From the NCBI GenBank assembly GCA_025656455.1, contig JAHXHS010000006.1:1-64000 (forward strand): 64,000 bases of DNA, given 5' to 3'. Below, in pieces: positions 36,353 through 44,474 of the stretch. The translations under genes and the position numbers were made by a program. Numbering within the stretch: the first letter of the stretch is position 1; every line of letters begins with the position of its first letter. The notes beneath the pieces are model-generated. The model was not told the DNA's origin. It saw only the letters and a list, made by a program, of their open reading frames with translations, and made no database searches. This stretch comes from Candidatus Thiodiazotropha sp. (ex Epidulcina cf. delphinae). Its GTDB lineage: Bacteria > Pseudomonadota > Gammaproteobacteria > Chromatiales > Chromatiaceae.

Positions 36353-37354
36353 ATGATATCCGCCATCACCCAATCCCGGCTGATCCTGGCGCTGGGCCTG
36401 TCGATCGCCTTCACGGCGCTGCTCTCCCTGCTCACCGGCAGCCAGGCCATTCCCCTGCTGCAGGCCCTGCACCAGAGCTTCAATGGGGGTCCCGGTATCT
36501 ATGGCCTGATCCTCACCGAGCTGCGCCTCCCCCGAACCCTGGTCGCCCTGCTGGCCGGCGCCTCCCTCGGCCTCGGCGGCGCCCTGATGCAATCCCTGTT
36601 GCGCAACCCCCTGGCCAGCCCCGGTCTCATCGGCAGCGCCAGCGGCGCCGCCCTGGGCGCTGTCATCACGCTCTATTTCGGCCTGGCGGGGATGTTTACC
36701 CTCGCCCTCCCCATCGGCGGCATCGCCGGGGCATTGCTCGCCACCTTGACGGTCTATCTCCTAGCCGGCCGGGATGCAGGCATTCTCACCCTGATCCTGG
36801 CCGGCGTCGCCGTCAACGCCTTTGCCTTGGCCCTGGTCTCTCTGCTCCTCAATCTGGCCCCCAGCCCCTATGCCGTCCAGGAGATCGCCCTGTGGATGCT
36901 CGGCTCGCTGGCCAATGTCAGCCGTAACGAGTTGTGGATCCTGCTGCCCGGCACCCTGGCAGGCTGGCTGATGGTGTGGCGCCAGGGACGCACACTCGAC
37001 CTGCTGACCTTCGGCGAAGAGACCGCCGCCTCGATGGGGGTCGATCTGCACCGCCTCAGGTGGCGGCTGTTTCTTGCCGTCGCCTTGATCGTCGGTTCGG
37101 CGGTATCGGTCACCGGCGCCATCGGTTTCATCGGCTTGGTGGTTCCCCACCTGCTGCGCCCGCTGGTGGGCCACCAACCCAGCAGACTGCTGATCCCCAG
37201 CGCCATGGGGGGAGGCCTGCTGCTGCTGACGGCCGACATCGTCGTGCGTCTGCTGCCGGCCCAGGGTGAGATCAAGGTCGGTGTCGTCACCTCGCTGATC
37301 GGGGCCCCTTTCTTTCTGTGGTTGATCCTGCAAAGAAAGCGGGACATGTCATGA
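36353..37354 (+). CDS. btuC: Cobalamin ABC transporter permease (FecCD family)
   Basis: The 333-residue protein has about ten membrane segments and the FecCD signatures LRLPRTLVALLAGASLGLGGALMQ (start of helix 2-3) and GFIGLVVPHLLRPLVGHQ (coupling region). The ATG at 36353 has ggagaag upstream and is preferred to a TTG at 36329. The end overlaps btuD by 4 nt (ATGA). Confidence 0.92.
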   Translation: MISAITQSRLILALGLSIAFTALLSLLTGSQAIPLLQALHQSFNGGPGIYGLILTELRLPRTLVALLAGASLGLGGALMQSLLRNPLASPGLIGSASGAALGAVITLYFGLAGMFTLALPIGGIAGALLATLTVYLLAGRDAGILTLILAGVAVNAFALALVSLLLNLAPSPYAVQEIALWMLGSLANVSRNELWILLPGTLAGWLMVWRQGRTLDLLTFGEETAASMGVDLHRLRWRLFLAVALIVGSAVSVTGAIGFIGLVVPHLLRPLVGHQPSRLLIPSAMGGGLLLLTADIVVRLLPAQGEIKVGVVTSLIGAPFFLWLILQRKRDMS

Positions 37355-38130
37355 ATCTGTTGCACGGCGAATCTCTCGCTGTCAGCCGCCAAGGCAGGCC
37401 CATTCTGACGGCTGTCGATATCAGCCTCAACCGCGGCGAGATGCTCGGCCTGATCGGCCCCAACGGCGCGGGCAAAAGTACGCTGCTGCGGCTGCTGGCC
37501 GGCGTGATCGAGGCCGATGAAGGCCGGCTGTCGCTCGAAGACAAACCCATTGGCGCAATCACCCGACATGAGCGGGCGCGGCGTATCGCCTATCTGCCCC
37601 AACTGAGCGAAATCGCCTGGCCAATGAGTGTGGAGCGCCTGGTGGCGCTTGGGCGCGTTCCCCACCTGGACCCCTGGCAACATCCTAGCCCACGGGACAG
37701 GGCGATCATCGAGCGCGTCATTGTCCAGACCGATCTGCAGCCATTTCGCCAGCGCGCCTTCAACACCCTCTCTGGTGGTGAACAGGCCCGGGTGGCGCTG
37801 GCCCGCGCGCTAGTGACGGAACCCGACATCCTGCTGGCCGACGAACCGGTCTCCGCCCTGGACCCGGCGCATCAGCTCGACGTGATGACCCTGCTCAGCG
37901 AGCACTGCCAATCGGGACAGTCAGTGATCGTGGTACTGCATGACCTCAGTCTCGCCGCACACTACTGCCATCGATTGCAACTGCTCCATCAGGGCGGCAC
38001 CTTGGCGGTCGGCAATGCGGAGGCAGTGCTCACGCCTGAGAATCTCGAGATGGCCTATGCCATTGCCATGAACCAAACCCCTGAGGAGACACAGTCGCCT
38101 TTTCGCCTGCCATGGCGGCGTTTGAGCTAG
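37351..38130 (+). CDS. btuD: Cobalamin ABC transporter ATP-binding protein
   Basis: The 259-residue ATPase has Walker A GPNGAGKST, signature LSGGEQARVALA, Walker B ILLADEP and the switch His in VLHDLSLA. It overlaps btuC by ATGA and closes the btu operon. A diverged copy of roughly its 180-bp Walker B to H-loop region occurs again at 40293-40477, on the far side of the defence island. Confidence 0.94.
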   Translation: MNLLHGESLAVSRQGRPILTAVDISLNRGEMLGLIGPNGAGKSTLLRLLAGVIEADEGRLSLEDKPIGAITRHERARRIAYLPQLSEIAWPMSVERLVALGRVPHLDPWQHPSPRDRAIIERVIVQTDLQPFRQRAFNTLSGGEQARVALARALVTEPDILLADEPVSALDPAHQLDVMTLLSEHCQSGQSVIVVLHDLSLAAHYCHRLQLLHQGGTLAVGNAEAVLTPENLEMAYAIAMNQTPEETQSPFRLPWRRLS

Positions 38131-38200
38131 CCCGGATGTTTCACCCGGGTCAGGTCCCTGGCAACACCCCGGCCTACAGATAAAATTACTGTAAAAATTG

Positions 38201-38249
38201 AATTAATATACTAATTTCAGCAATAAATGTCGAAATTAGTATATTAATT
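38201..38249. promoter_or_regulatory. Perfect 18-bp inverted repeat upstream of rloA
   Basis: Arms 38201-38218 (AATTAATATACTAATTTC) and 38232-38249 are exact inverses around a 13-nt AT-rich loop, ending 21 bp before the rloA ATG. The position fits an operator or an mRNA hairpin over the promoter. The loop and arms are far richer in A+T than the btu genes before it. Confidence 0.75.
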
Positions 38250-38270
38250 ATATTTATTGGTGAATTTAGG

Positions 38271-39551
38271 ATGCTTGTTGAATTCAGTGTAAAGAACTTC
38301 CTGTCAATTTGTGAGCAGACCACATTAAGTTTAGTGGCGGCAAAAGGGCAGGAGCTTAAGGAAACAAATACATTTCAGCCGGATGCCCCATCCACCCCGG
38401 CGATGTTGCGCAGTGCAGCAATCTACGGGCCGAATGCAGCTGGTAAATCCAATGTAATCCGGGCATTACAAACAATGGAAAGGGTGGTAATAGAGTCAGC
38501 GGGTCAGAGCCAGGCCGGAGAGGCGCTGGCTGTTACGCCTTTCCTCTTGAATGAGAGCACACGAAGCCAACCAAGCGAATTTGAAGTGACCTTCATCAGC
38601 CAAGGCGTTCGTTACCAATATGGATTTGCGGCCACCAAGGAATGTATCACAGAGGAGTGGTTGCTGGCCTACCCAAAGGGACGTCCTCAGCGTTGGATTG
38701 ACCGCACATACGATGACAAATCTCAATCCTATGCATGGGGAACAATGGATAAGTTAACCGGCAAGAAACAAACTTGGCAAGCAGCTACGCGCCCAAACGC
38801 GCTCTTTCTTTCAACAGCCGTCCAGTTAAACAACCAGCAGCTCAAGCCGGTATTCGATTGGTTTTCAAACACACTGCATGTTGCCGGCTTTGGTCGCTGG
38901 GATCCGATCTTCTCAATAGACTTATGCGAGAAGGAAAAGACACGAGAAAAGATCGTGTCTTTTTTGCAAGCAGCCGATATCGATATCGAGGGTATTGAGC
39001 TGCAGAACGAGAAGTTCAATATTAATGACTTGCCGGATGATATGCCTGAAGCTGTCAAGAACGAGATTGCAGAAAAATATCAAGGCAAGTCATTTGTTAG
39101 CGTGAAAACATCGCACGTATCAGATAGCGGTAAAAAAGTGCTATTTGATATGGATGACGAATCCGATGGCACACAAAAAATCTTTGCCCTTGCAGGGCCT
39201 TGGCTGGACACCCTGAAAAACGGTTATGTGTTCATCATTGATGAGTTGCACGATAACTTGCACCCGCTCATTGTGGAATTCCTAGTCAAATTATTTCATA
39301 GTGAAAACAACAATCCAAAAAATGCGCAATTAGTCTTTTCAACACACGATACATCAATTCTTAATCAGGAAATTTTTCGCCGGGACCAAATTTGGTTTTG
39401 TGATAAAGATAAGGACCATGCCACACAGCTCTATCCATTGACGGATTTCAGCCCACGAAAAGGTGTCGAAAACTTGGAGCGAGGATATTTGTCCGGCCGC
39501 TATGGCGCCTTACCCTATTTAAAAAACATCAACAAAACAATGGGGTACTGA
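38271..39551 (+). CDS. RloA/AbiLi-like AAA family ATPase (defence)
   Basis: The 426-residue protein begins MLVEFSVKNFLSICEQT and has Walker A GPNAAGKSN (residues 53-61), a long insert, Walker B YVFIIDELHDNLHP near residue 330, and the STHDTSIL switch. This is the AAA15/OLD-like ABC-ATPase pattern of RloA and AbiLi, which pair with RloB/AbiLii in phage-defence loci. The frame is intact. It is clearly more A+T-rich than its neighbours, suggesting horizontal acquisition. Its partner rloB starts at GTG immediately after the TGA stop, but is broken. Confidence 0.85.
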   Translation: MLVEFSVKNFLSICEQTTLSLVAAKGQELKETNTFQPDAPSTPAMLRSAAIYGPNAAGKSNVIRALQTMERVVIESAGQSQAGEALAVTPFLLNESTRSQPSEFEVTFISQGVRYQYGFAATKECITEEWLLAYPKGRPQRWIDRTYDDKSQSYAWGTMDKLTGKKQTWQAATRPNALFLSTAVQLNNQQLKPVFDWFSNTLHVAGFGRWDPIFSIDLCEKEKTREKIVSFLQAADIDIEGIELQNEKFNINDLPDDMPEAVKNEIAEKYQGKSFVSVKTSHVSDSGKKVLFDMDDESDGTQKIFALAGPWLDTLKNGYVFIIDELHDNLHPLIVEFLVKLFHSENNNPKNAQLVFSTHDTSILNQEIFRRDQIWFCDKDKDHATQLYPLTDFSPRKGVENLERGYLSGRYGALPYLKNINKTMGY

Positions 39552-40198
39552 GTGGGCAGCGATGATCTGCACGGCAAGCGATCTGGCGCGCCGGAAATCC
39601 AGGCGTGCTCCATATGATCGTGTGCTCATCGTATGTGAAGGTTTAAAGACGGAACCCTACTATTTAAGGGAACTGAACGATTGCCTGGAATTAAATAGCG
39701 CAAACGTAGAAATCGATGGCAGTTGCGGGTCAAATCCTATTACGATAGTAGATTATACAAAACAATAATATACCCAAGAGAAACACAAAAACGATGCATT
39801 TGATCGGGTATTTTGTGTCTTTGATAGAGATACACACACCACTTACAAGCAGGCGTTGGATAAGTTGAGTAGATCTGTACCCGGAAAAGTATATACAGCA
39901 ATTAATTCTGTCCCATGCTTTGAATACTGGCTTTTATCGCATTTCGTATACAGCACCAAGGCCTACTACCGGTGCTGGTGCAAAGAGTGCATGCTCACGC
40001 CTCATTGATGAGCTTCGAAGATATATTCCGGAATATTCAAAAGAGGCAAGGGGATTATTCAAGGATTTGATGAGTCACACTGAGCAAGCTATAGCGTTTA
40101 GTAAACGAGCACTACAAGAAGCAGAAGAAAATGGAACAGACAACCCAATCACCTTGATGCACGAACTCGTCGAATATTTAAAACATCTCAAAGATTAG
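39552..40198 (+). pseudogene. Broken rloB-like gene (AbiLii/RloB family)
   Basis: RloB-like text is spread over three frames. GTG 39552 starts VGSDDLHGKRS as in RloB N-termini. The match then continues one frame over from about 39583 (ARRKSRRAPYDRVLIVCEG, KTEPYYLREL). TAA at 39766-39768 interrupts it, and the same frame carries on with RVFCVFDRDTH and VPCFEYWLLSHF. The C-terminal part (SACSRLIDELRRYIPEYSKE to LVEYLKHLKD) follows in another frame from about 39975. So there are two frameshifts and one nonsense codon in about 650 bp. The gene is a recognisable remnant, and the defence pair is probably inactive unless another rloB exists. Confidence 0.82.
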
Positions 40199-40292
40199 TG
40201 GGCAAAATTTTCGGTACACTCCCCAGTTTTTACTACTTGCTCCATCCCGGATGTTTCGCCAAGCTGTTGATAATACAATCTGACCCCCTGCG

Positions 40293-40477
40293 GAACATCC
40301 TGCTGGCCGACGAACCGGCCTCGGCCCTGGACCCGGCGCATCAGCTCGACGTGATGACTTTACACAGCGAGCACTGCGAAGCGGGGCAGTCGGTTATCGT
40401 GGTATTGCACGACCTGAGTCTCGCCGCACACTACTGCCATCGACCGCAACTGCTCCATCAAGGCGGCACTGGCGGCA
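40293..40477 (+). pseudogene. Diverged duplicate fragment of btuD
   Basis: About 180 bp encode LLADEPASALDPAHQLDVMTL through CHRPQLLHQGG, matching btuD 37825-38010 with scattered substitutions and a 2-nt deletion near the end. It lacks Walker A and the C-terminus. The short GCCCGGATGTTTC-like string that follows btuD at 38132 also recurs just before this fragment, near 40244. The surrounding open frame (40198-40530) is a chimera and not a real gene. Confidence 0.8.
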
Positions 40478-40558
40478 TTTGGGTTATTAACGCACTGCAA
40501 CGCCGCCGCGGGACACCACAGGAGCACTGAACCCGTCATTATCATGTTGAAGGAGTAC

Positions 40559-40732
40559 TAGCCCGCATTTCTCACCAGAATTTAGATTTTTGGGGCAAGC
40601 TGCGAAGCCAGCTTGTTCCAAAAACCAAATAGGACAGAGTGTAAACGTACTACCATCATTTTTCGATGCTAAGTCGGTTAAATTTCATCATGTTATCCGT
40701 TCTTCCGGTCCGCCTGGTGAGAAATGCGGGCT
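40559..40732. mobile_element. 174-bp MITE-like element with 20-bp inverted termini
   Basis: Left end TAGCCCGCATTTCTCACCAG and its exact inverse at 40713-40732 bound the element. Inside is another palindrome (TTTTTGG...CCAAAAA, about 40587-40627). No transposase. Single ends of the same family occur at 7172, 26219 and 51600. Confidence 0.7.
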
Positions 40733-40747
40733 AGCATCAAAACACGT

Positions 40748-40810
40748 CATTCCGGCGCATGCCGGAGAAGTGGTGCATGAATGCACCGTTTGCGGACCCA
40801 AGGATGGAAT
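40748..40810. repeat. Repeat shared with 14905-14956 and 51547-51599
   Basis: Common pattern: CGGAGAAGTGG, a small GTGCAT/ATGCAC hairpin, CGTTTGCGGACC and AAGGATGGAAT. In the 14905 copy the hairpin arms are changed on both sides (GCACAT/ATGTGC), which keeps the stem. Confidence 0.65.
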
Positions 40811-41003
40811 CCAGAGCCTGAATTGTGCTAAAGACCTGTGATTTAAAGCCTATACTATAAATGATCGCACAGATTAGGGCGGCAGGCTGATCCTGCCTGC
40901 GTGAAACATGCTCGGATACCCTCCCACGGACCAGTCACGGTATCACCCGAGCACCGAAACAGTTATTCGCGTTGCATTGAATTCGTCGCAAGGGAAGACA
41001 ACA

Positions 41004-41096
41004 ATGTACGAGCATTCCGAAAATATCGCACTTGCCGCAAATGAAGACATACGCTCCGCGAAAAAACGTTTAGTGAGCACCCAAAATGTCAATTAA
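41004..41096 (+). CDS. Possible 30-residue leader peptide before the chemoreceptor
   Basis: ATG at 41004 has a good site (aagggaag) and encodes [20 protein letters not shown]... ending at TAA 41094-41096, overlapping the chemoreceptor start by 11 nt. The chemoreceptor itself has a poor site, so coupling through this small ORF is plausible. No family recognised. Confidence 0.35.
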   Translation: MYEHSENIALAANEDIRSAKKRLVSTQNVN

Positions 41097-42960
41097 AAAC
41101 AAACTGATCGTATTAGCCATCAGCATCACCGCAGCCATGACGGCAATGATCCTGTTGTTGAACTTTGCCTTGAATCGTGTCGACGAGCTGAGGGACACCA
41201 GCAGCCTGGTTAGTACGATAGAGACCGACATGCTCACCCTTCGCCGTCATGAAAAGGACTTCCTCTCCCGCCGGGCGTTGAAATACCGCGATGCCTTTAA
41301 CGAGCGCGCCACATCCTTGGAGCAACATCTCACAGCACTGGGCGGTGCAGTGAGTGAATTGGGTCTCGAATCAGGGACCGTCGACGCATTGGCACTGAAC
41401 CTCAAAAACTACGCTGAGCTGTTCAATGCTCAGACAGTGCTTCAGCAGGAAATCGGCCTCGACCCGAAGAGCGGTCTGTACGGCAGCCTCCGGGACTCGG
41501 TCCACAAGGCGGAAGGGCTGATCAAGGCGTTGGGGGACTCCCGCTTGCTGGCCGATATGTTGATGCTCCGTCGTAACGAAAAGGATTTCATGCTGCGCCT
41601 GAATCTCAAGTATCTGTCAAAGTTCGACAACAATTTCAACGCCTTGCTGAGCACCCTGTCGGCGACACCGGCCGACGAGGCGGCTAAGCAGGAGATCCAG
41701 ACAAGCATGGAACAGTATCGCAAGGCATTTCATGCGTTTGTAAAGGCCTCTCAAAAGAAAGGGCTGAGCTCAAAAGAAGGCATGCTCGGCGAGTTGCGCG
41801 GTACGGTCCATGAAGCGGAGGGCCAGATCAAAGCGATGAGCGACTACCTCTCCGGCGAGCTCTCCTCCATACGTACGGCGCTGAAGTCAACCATGGTAAT
41901 AAGCGCGCTTGCACTCGCACTCACCCTGGTGTTGGCAGTGGTTGCGATTATGCGCTCTGTGATCCAGCGCCTGAACGCGGTTGATGCGCGGATGCGCGAT
42001 ATCGCGGAGGGGGAAGGCGATCTGACCAAAACCCTGGACAGCACCGGCAATGATGAAATCGCACAAATCGGACGGAGCTTCAACCGCTTCGTCGGCAAGA
42101 TCCATGATGTGATCAAGGAGTTGCGGACAGCGACGCTGAGGTTGGCCGCCGCCAGTGAGCAGATGTCAGGCAGCAGTAGCCGCAGCCTCGAGAATATGCA
42201 GAGCTTGAACGGCGAAACCGGCCAGGTTGCGACCGCCATGACCGAAATGACCGCAACCGTCCAGGAGGTGGCAAGGAACGTGGAAGGCGCCGCCCAGGCG
42301 GCGCGGGACTCCGATGCAGAGGCGCAGAGAGGTTACGATGTCGTATCGGGCACCATCCATTCGATCAACAATCTGGCAGCAGAGGTCAAGCAGGTGGCCG
42401 AGGTCATCGAAAAGCTGGCGGCAGACTCGCAGGATATCGGCGGCATCCTGGATGTGATCCGGGGCATTGCCGACCAAACCAATCTCCTGGCGCTGAACGC
42501 AGCCATCGAGGCGGCTCGGGCCGGCGATCAGGGACGGGGGTTTGCGGTCGTCGCGGACGAGGTGCGCACCCTGGCGAAGCGGACCCAGGAATCCACGGAA
42601 GAGATTCAACGCATGATCGAGCATATCCAGAGCGGCGCCGGTAACGCAGTGCAAGCCATGGAGAACGGCCGCTTACTCGCGGAGAAGAGCGTGCAGGAGG
42701 CCGAAGCCGCGGGCAGTACGTTGGAATCCATCACCGGCGCGGCGCGAACCATCAGCGATCTCAACGCCCAGATCGCCAGCGCGGTCGAGGAGCAGAGCAC
42801 CGTTGCCACCGAGATCGACCGCAACATCCACAATATCAGCCATGCGGTGGAAGAGACCACGCAAAACACGCACGAAGTAACCGCCGCCAGCGGTGAGCTG
42901 GTAGAGCTGATGTCTGCGTTAAACCACTTGGTTGAGCAGTTTCGGATTGCAGAGAAATGA
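41086..42960 (+). CDS. Methyl-accepting chemotaxis protein with HBM sensor domain
   Basis: The 624-residue receptor has TM1 (about residues 8-28), a periplasmic all-helical sensor with two repeats of the pattern LRR-EKDF-R--LKY (around residues 50 and 165), TM2 at about 266-290, a HAMP domain, and a cytoplasmic hairpin with the conserved tip [33 protein letters not shown]. The doubled motif identifies a helical bimodular (HBM) domain, which in McpS binds TCA intermediates in two modules. Its ligand here is unknown. No C-terminal pentapeptide is visible. No che genes lie in the window. Confidence 0.92.
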   Translation: MSIKNKLIVLAISITAAMTAMILLLNFALNRVDELRDTSSLVSTIETDMLTLRRHEKDFLSRRALKYRDAFNERATSLEQHLTALGGAVSELGLESGTVDALALNLKNYAELFNAQTVLQQEIGLDPKSGLYGSLRDSVHKAEGLIKALGDSRLLADMLMLRRNEKDFMLRLNLKYLSKFDNNFNALLSTLSATPADEAAKQEIQTSMEQYRKAFHAFVKASQKKGLSSKEGMLGELRGTVHEAEGQIKAMSDYLSGELSSIRTALKSTMVISALALALTLVLAVVAIMRSVIQRLNAVDARMRDIAEGEGDLTKTLDSTGNDEIAQIGRSFNRFVGKIHDVIKELRTATLRLAAASEQMSGSSSRSLENMQSLNGETGQVATAMTEMTATVQEVARNVEGAAQAARDSDAEAQRGYDVVSGTIHSINNLAAEVKQVAEVIEKLAADSQDIGGILDVIRGIADQTNLLALNAAIEAARAGDQGRGFAVVADEVRTLAKRTQESTEEIQRMIEHIQSGAGNAVQAMENGRLLAEKSVQEAEAAGSTLESITGAARTISDLNAQIASAVEEQSTVATEIDRNIHNISHAVEETTQNTHEVTAASGELVELMSALNHLVEQFRIAEK

Positions 42961-43093
42961 TTCGGGCAACCACTCAGGTAGGGGCGCAGGCCCGCCCTTA
43001 CCTGCATACTCGGACAGCCGGGCCATCACTATTGGTCTAAGCTTTATATATAAAAACCAAGTTCACCATCGAATATCCAGTCGGGGGTTATAC

Positions 43094-43444
43094 ATGGCCA
43101 CCGCCGATTCATTCGGGAATAGCACCATCGGTGTAACAACGCTAGCACGCGTACTCGAAGAGAGCAGGAGGCCACAAGAAGAGCGCCAACGTCTGTCACA
43201 ACAGTGGTTACGCGGAGTGCGAATGCGCATCCCAGACCTTGGCAGGACGATAGGGTGCAATCCCCTCCCCTACGTGCGCGCCGACCGGTGCGAACCGATG
43301 CATCTATTCCATGATCCGCCCGGCTGCAAGGGCCCGCCCACCTGCCCCGCAGCAGTAGAGATCATCGAGCACGACAGCGGCAGGATCCGAGTGGAATCAG
43401 AAAAGGGTAAAGGCGCGGAGCACCATTTTACCCTTCCGGCTTAG
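43094..43444 (+). pseudogene. Small ORF ending in a histidine-kinase tail (remnant)
   Basis: The ATG at 43094 has ggggg upstream and opens a 116-residue frame. Its last 30 residues (VEIIEHDSGRIRVESEKGKG, then FTLPA) match the final strand-helix of an HATPase domain, as in the three kinases that follow. The first 85 residues match nothing I know and include a Pro/Cys-rich stretch. It may be a recombined stump of a fourth kinase copy. Whether it is expressed is unknown. Confidence 0.5.
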
Positions 43445-43453
43445 AAGAGACCT

Positions 43454-44470
43454 ATGCATCATCAAAGCCCTCCCGACAATATACGACAAGGCAGGGAGAT
43501 TGCGCTGATCATATTGTTGGCCCTGACGCTGACCGGTTGTGATTTCCGACCGGCGCCGTTGATGCCGGAACCGCTATCCCTGGGCATACCCACCCAACCC
43601 TCCAGCGCATTGTTGTTCGTGGCGCTGGATCGCGGCCTATTCAGGCGTCACGGCATTGAGGTCGAACTCAAATTCTATCCCAGCGGCAAACGAGCCCTGC
43701 ATGAAGGCCTGCTGAGCGGTGCTGCGGAGATGATCGCCACGGCCGATGTCCCCGCTGCCTTTGCTGTTTTCAAGCGAGACGATTTTCGCATCGTCGCCTC
43801 CCTCTTCAATGCCGATAATGTCAACCGGGTGGTGGCGCGCAAAGATCGGGGCATTCGCCTGCCGAATGATCTGAAGGGAAAACGCATAGCTACCCAACAG
43901 GCCTCCGCCGTACACTTTTTCCTGCACCTGTTCCTGCTGGAGCATGCCATTGCCGAGCAAGAGATAGAACATCGCTTCATGAAGGCGGAGCAACTGCCCA
44001 AGGCCCTTGCCGAGGACAGAATAGACGCCTTCTCCATGCGCGAACCTTATATTAGCGAGACCCGTGAGCTGCTGGGCGATAAGGTGGTGGTGTTCGATGC
44101 CCCCGGAGTCTATGAGCAGATGGAGGTGCTGCTGGCCAGCGCCGAACTGACGCAAAAAAGGCCAGAGGTGGTGCGCCGGGTGCTCAGCGCCCTGCTCGAA
44201 ACGGAACGCTTTGTTCAGCAAAGCCCTGCAACGGCAGCGGCAATCGTGGCCAGGCGTCTGAGTATATCCGAAGATGCGGCGCACGCACTGCTGCCCAAAT
44301 ACGCCTTGCGGGTGGAGCTGACCCAGTCGCTGCTGTTGTTGCTGGAAGATGAGGCCCGTTGGGCGCTCAACAACGGATTTGCCGAGGGTGGCATGCCCGA
44401 TTATCTACACATCCTGGCCCCGAACATCCTTGCCGGCATCGCACCCGAGCGGGTAACGGTGATCCGGTGA
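43454..44470 (+). CDS. SsuA/THI5-like periplasmic-binding lipoprotein
   Basis: The 338-residue protein has a lipobox LTLTGC, so Cys at about residue 29 would be lipidated. The body has the NMT1/SsuA pattern: LSLGIPTQPSSALLFVALDRGLFRRHGIEVEL, then ISGKRIA-like loops and MREPYISE. Such proteins bind small organic ligands (sulfonates, thiamine precursors, nitrate-like anions). There is no ABC permease or ATPase nearby. Instead, a histidine kinase begins 4 nt after its stop, so a role as periplasmic sensor input rather than transport is inferred. Confidence 0.87.
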   Translation: MHHQSPPDNIRQGREIALIILLALTLTGCDFRPAPLMPEPLSLGIPTQPSSALLFVALDRGLFRRHGIEVELKFYPSGKRALHEGLLSGAAEMIATADVPAAFAVFKRDDFRIVASLFNADNVNRVVARKDRGIRLPNDLKGKRIATQQASAVHFFLHLFLLEHAIAEQEIEHRFMKAEQLPKALAEDRIDAFSMREPYISETRELLGDKVVVFDAPGVYEQMEVLLASAELTQKRPEVVRRVLSALLETERFVQQSPATAAAIVARRLSISEDAAHALLPKYALRVELTQSLLLLLEDEARWALNNGFAEGGMPDYLHILAPNILAGIAPERVTVIR

Positions 44471-44474
44471 CATC

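Larger units (their letters stand above)
40478..41003. other. Repeat-filled 526-bp gap before the chemoreceptor
   Basis: No gene supported. It holds the 174-bp MITE-like element (40559-40732), a shared repeat (40748-40810) and a short hairpin GGCAGG-CTGAT-CCTGCC at 40881-40897 with no T run. Confidence 0.6.

Noticed and set aside
40198..40530. Open frame of 110 codons after rloB
   Set aside because: It is a chimera of leader sequence and a btuD fragment; it lacks Walker A and has no credible start, so I list only the btuD remnant.
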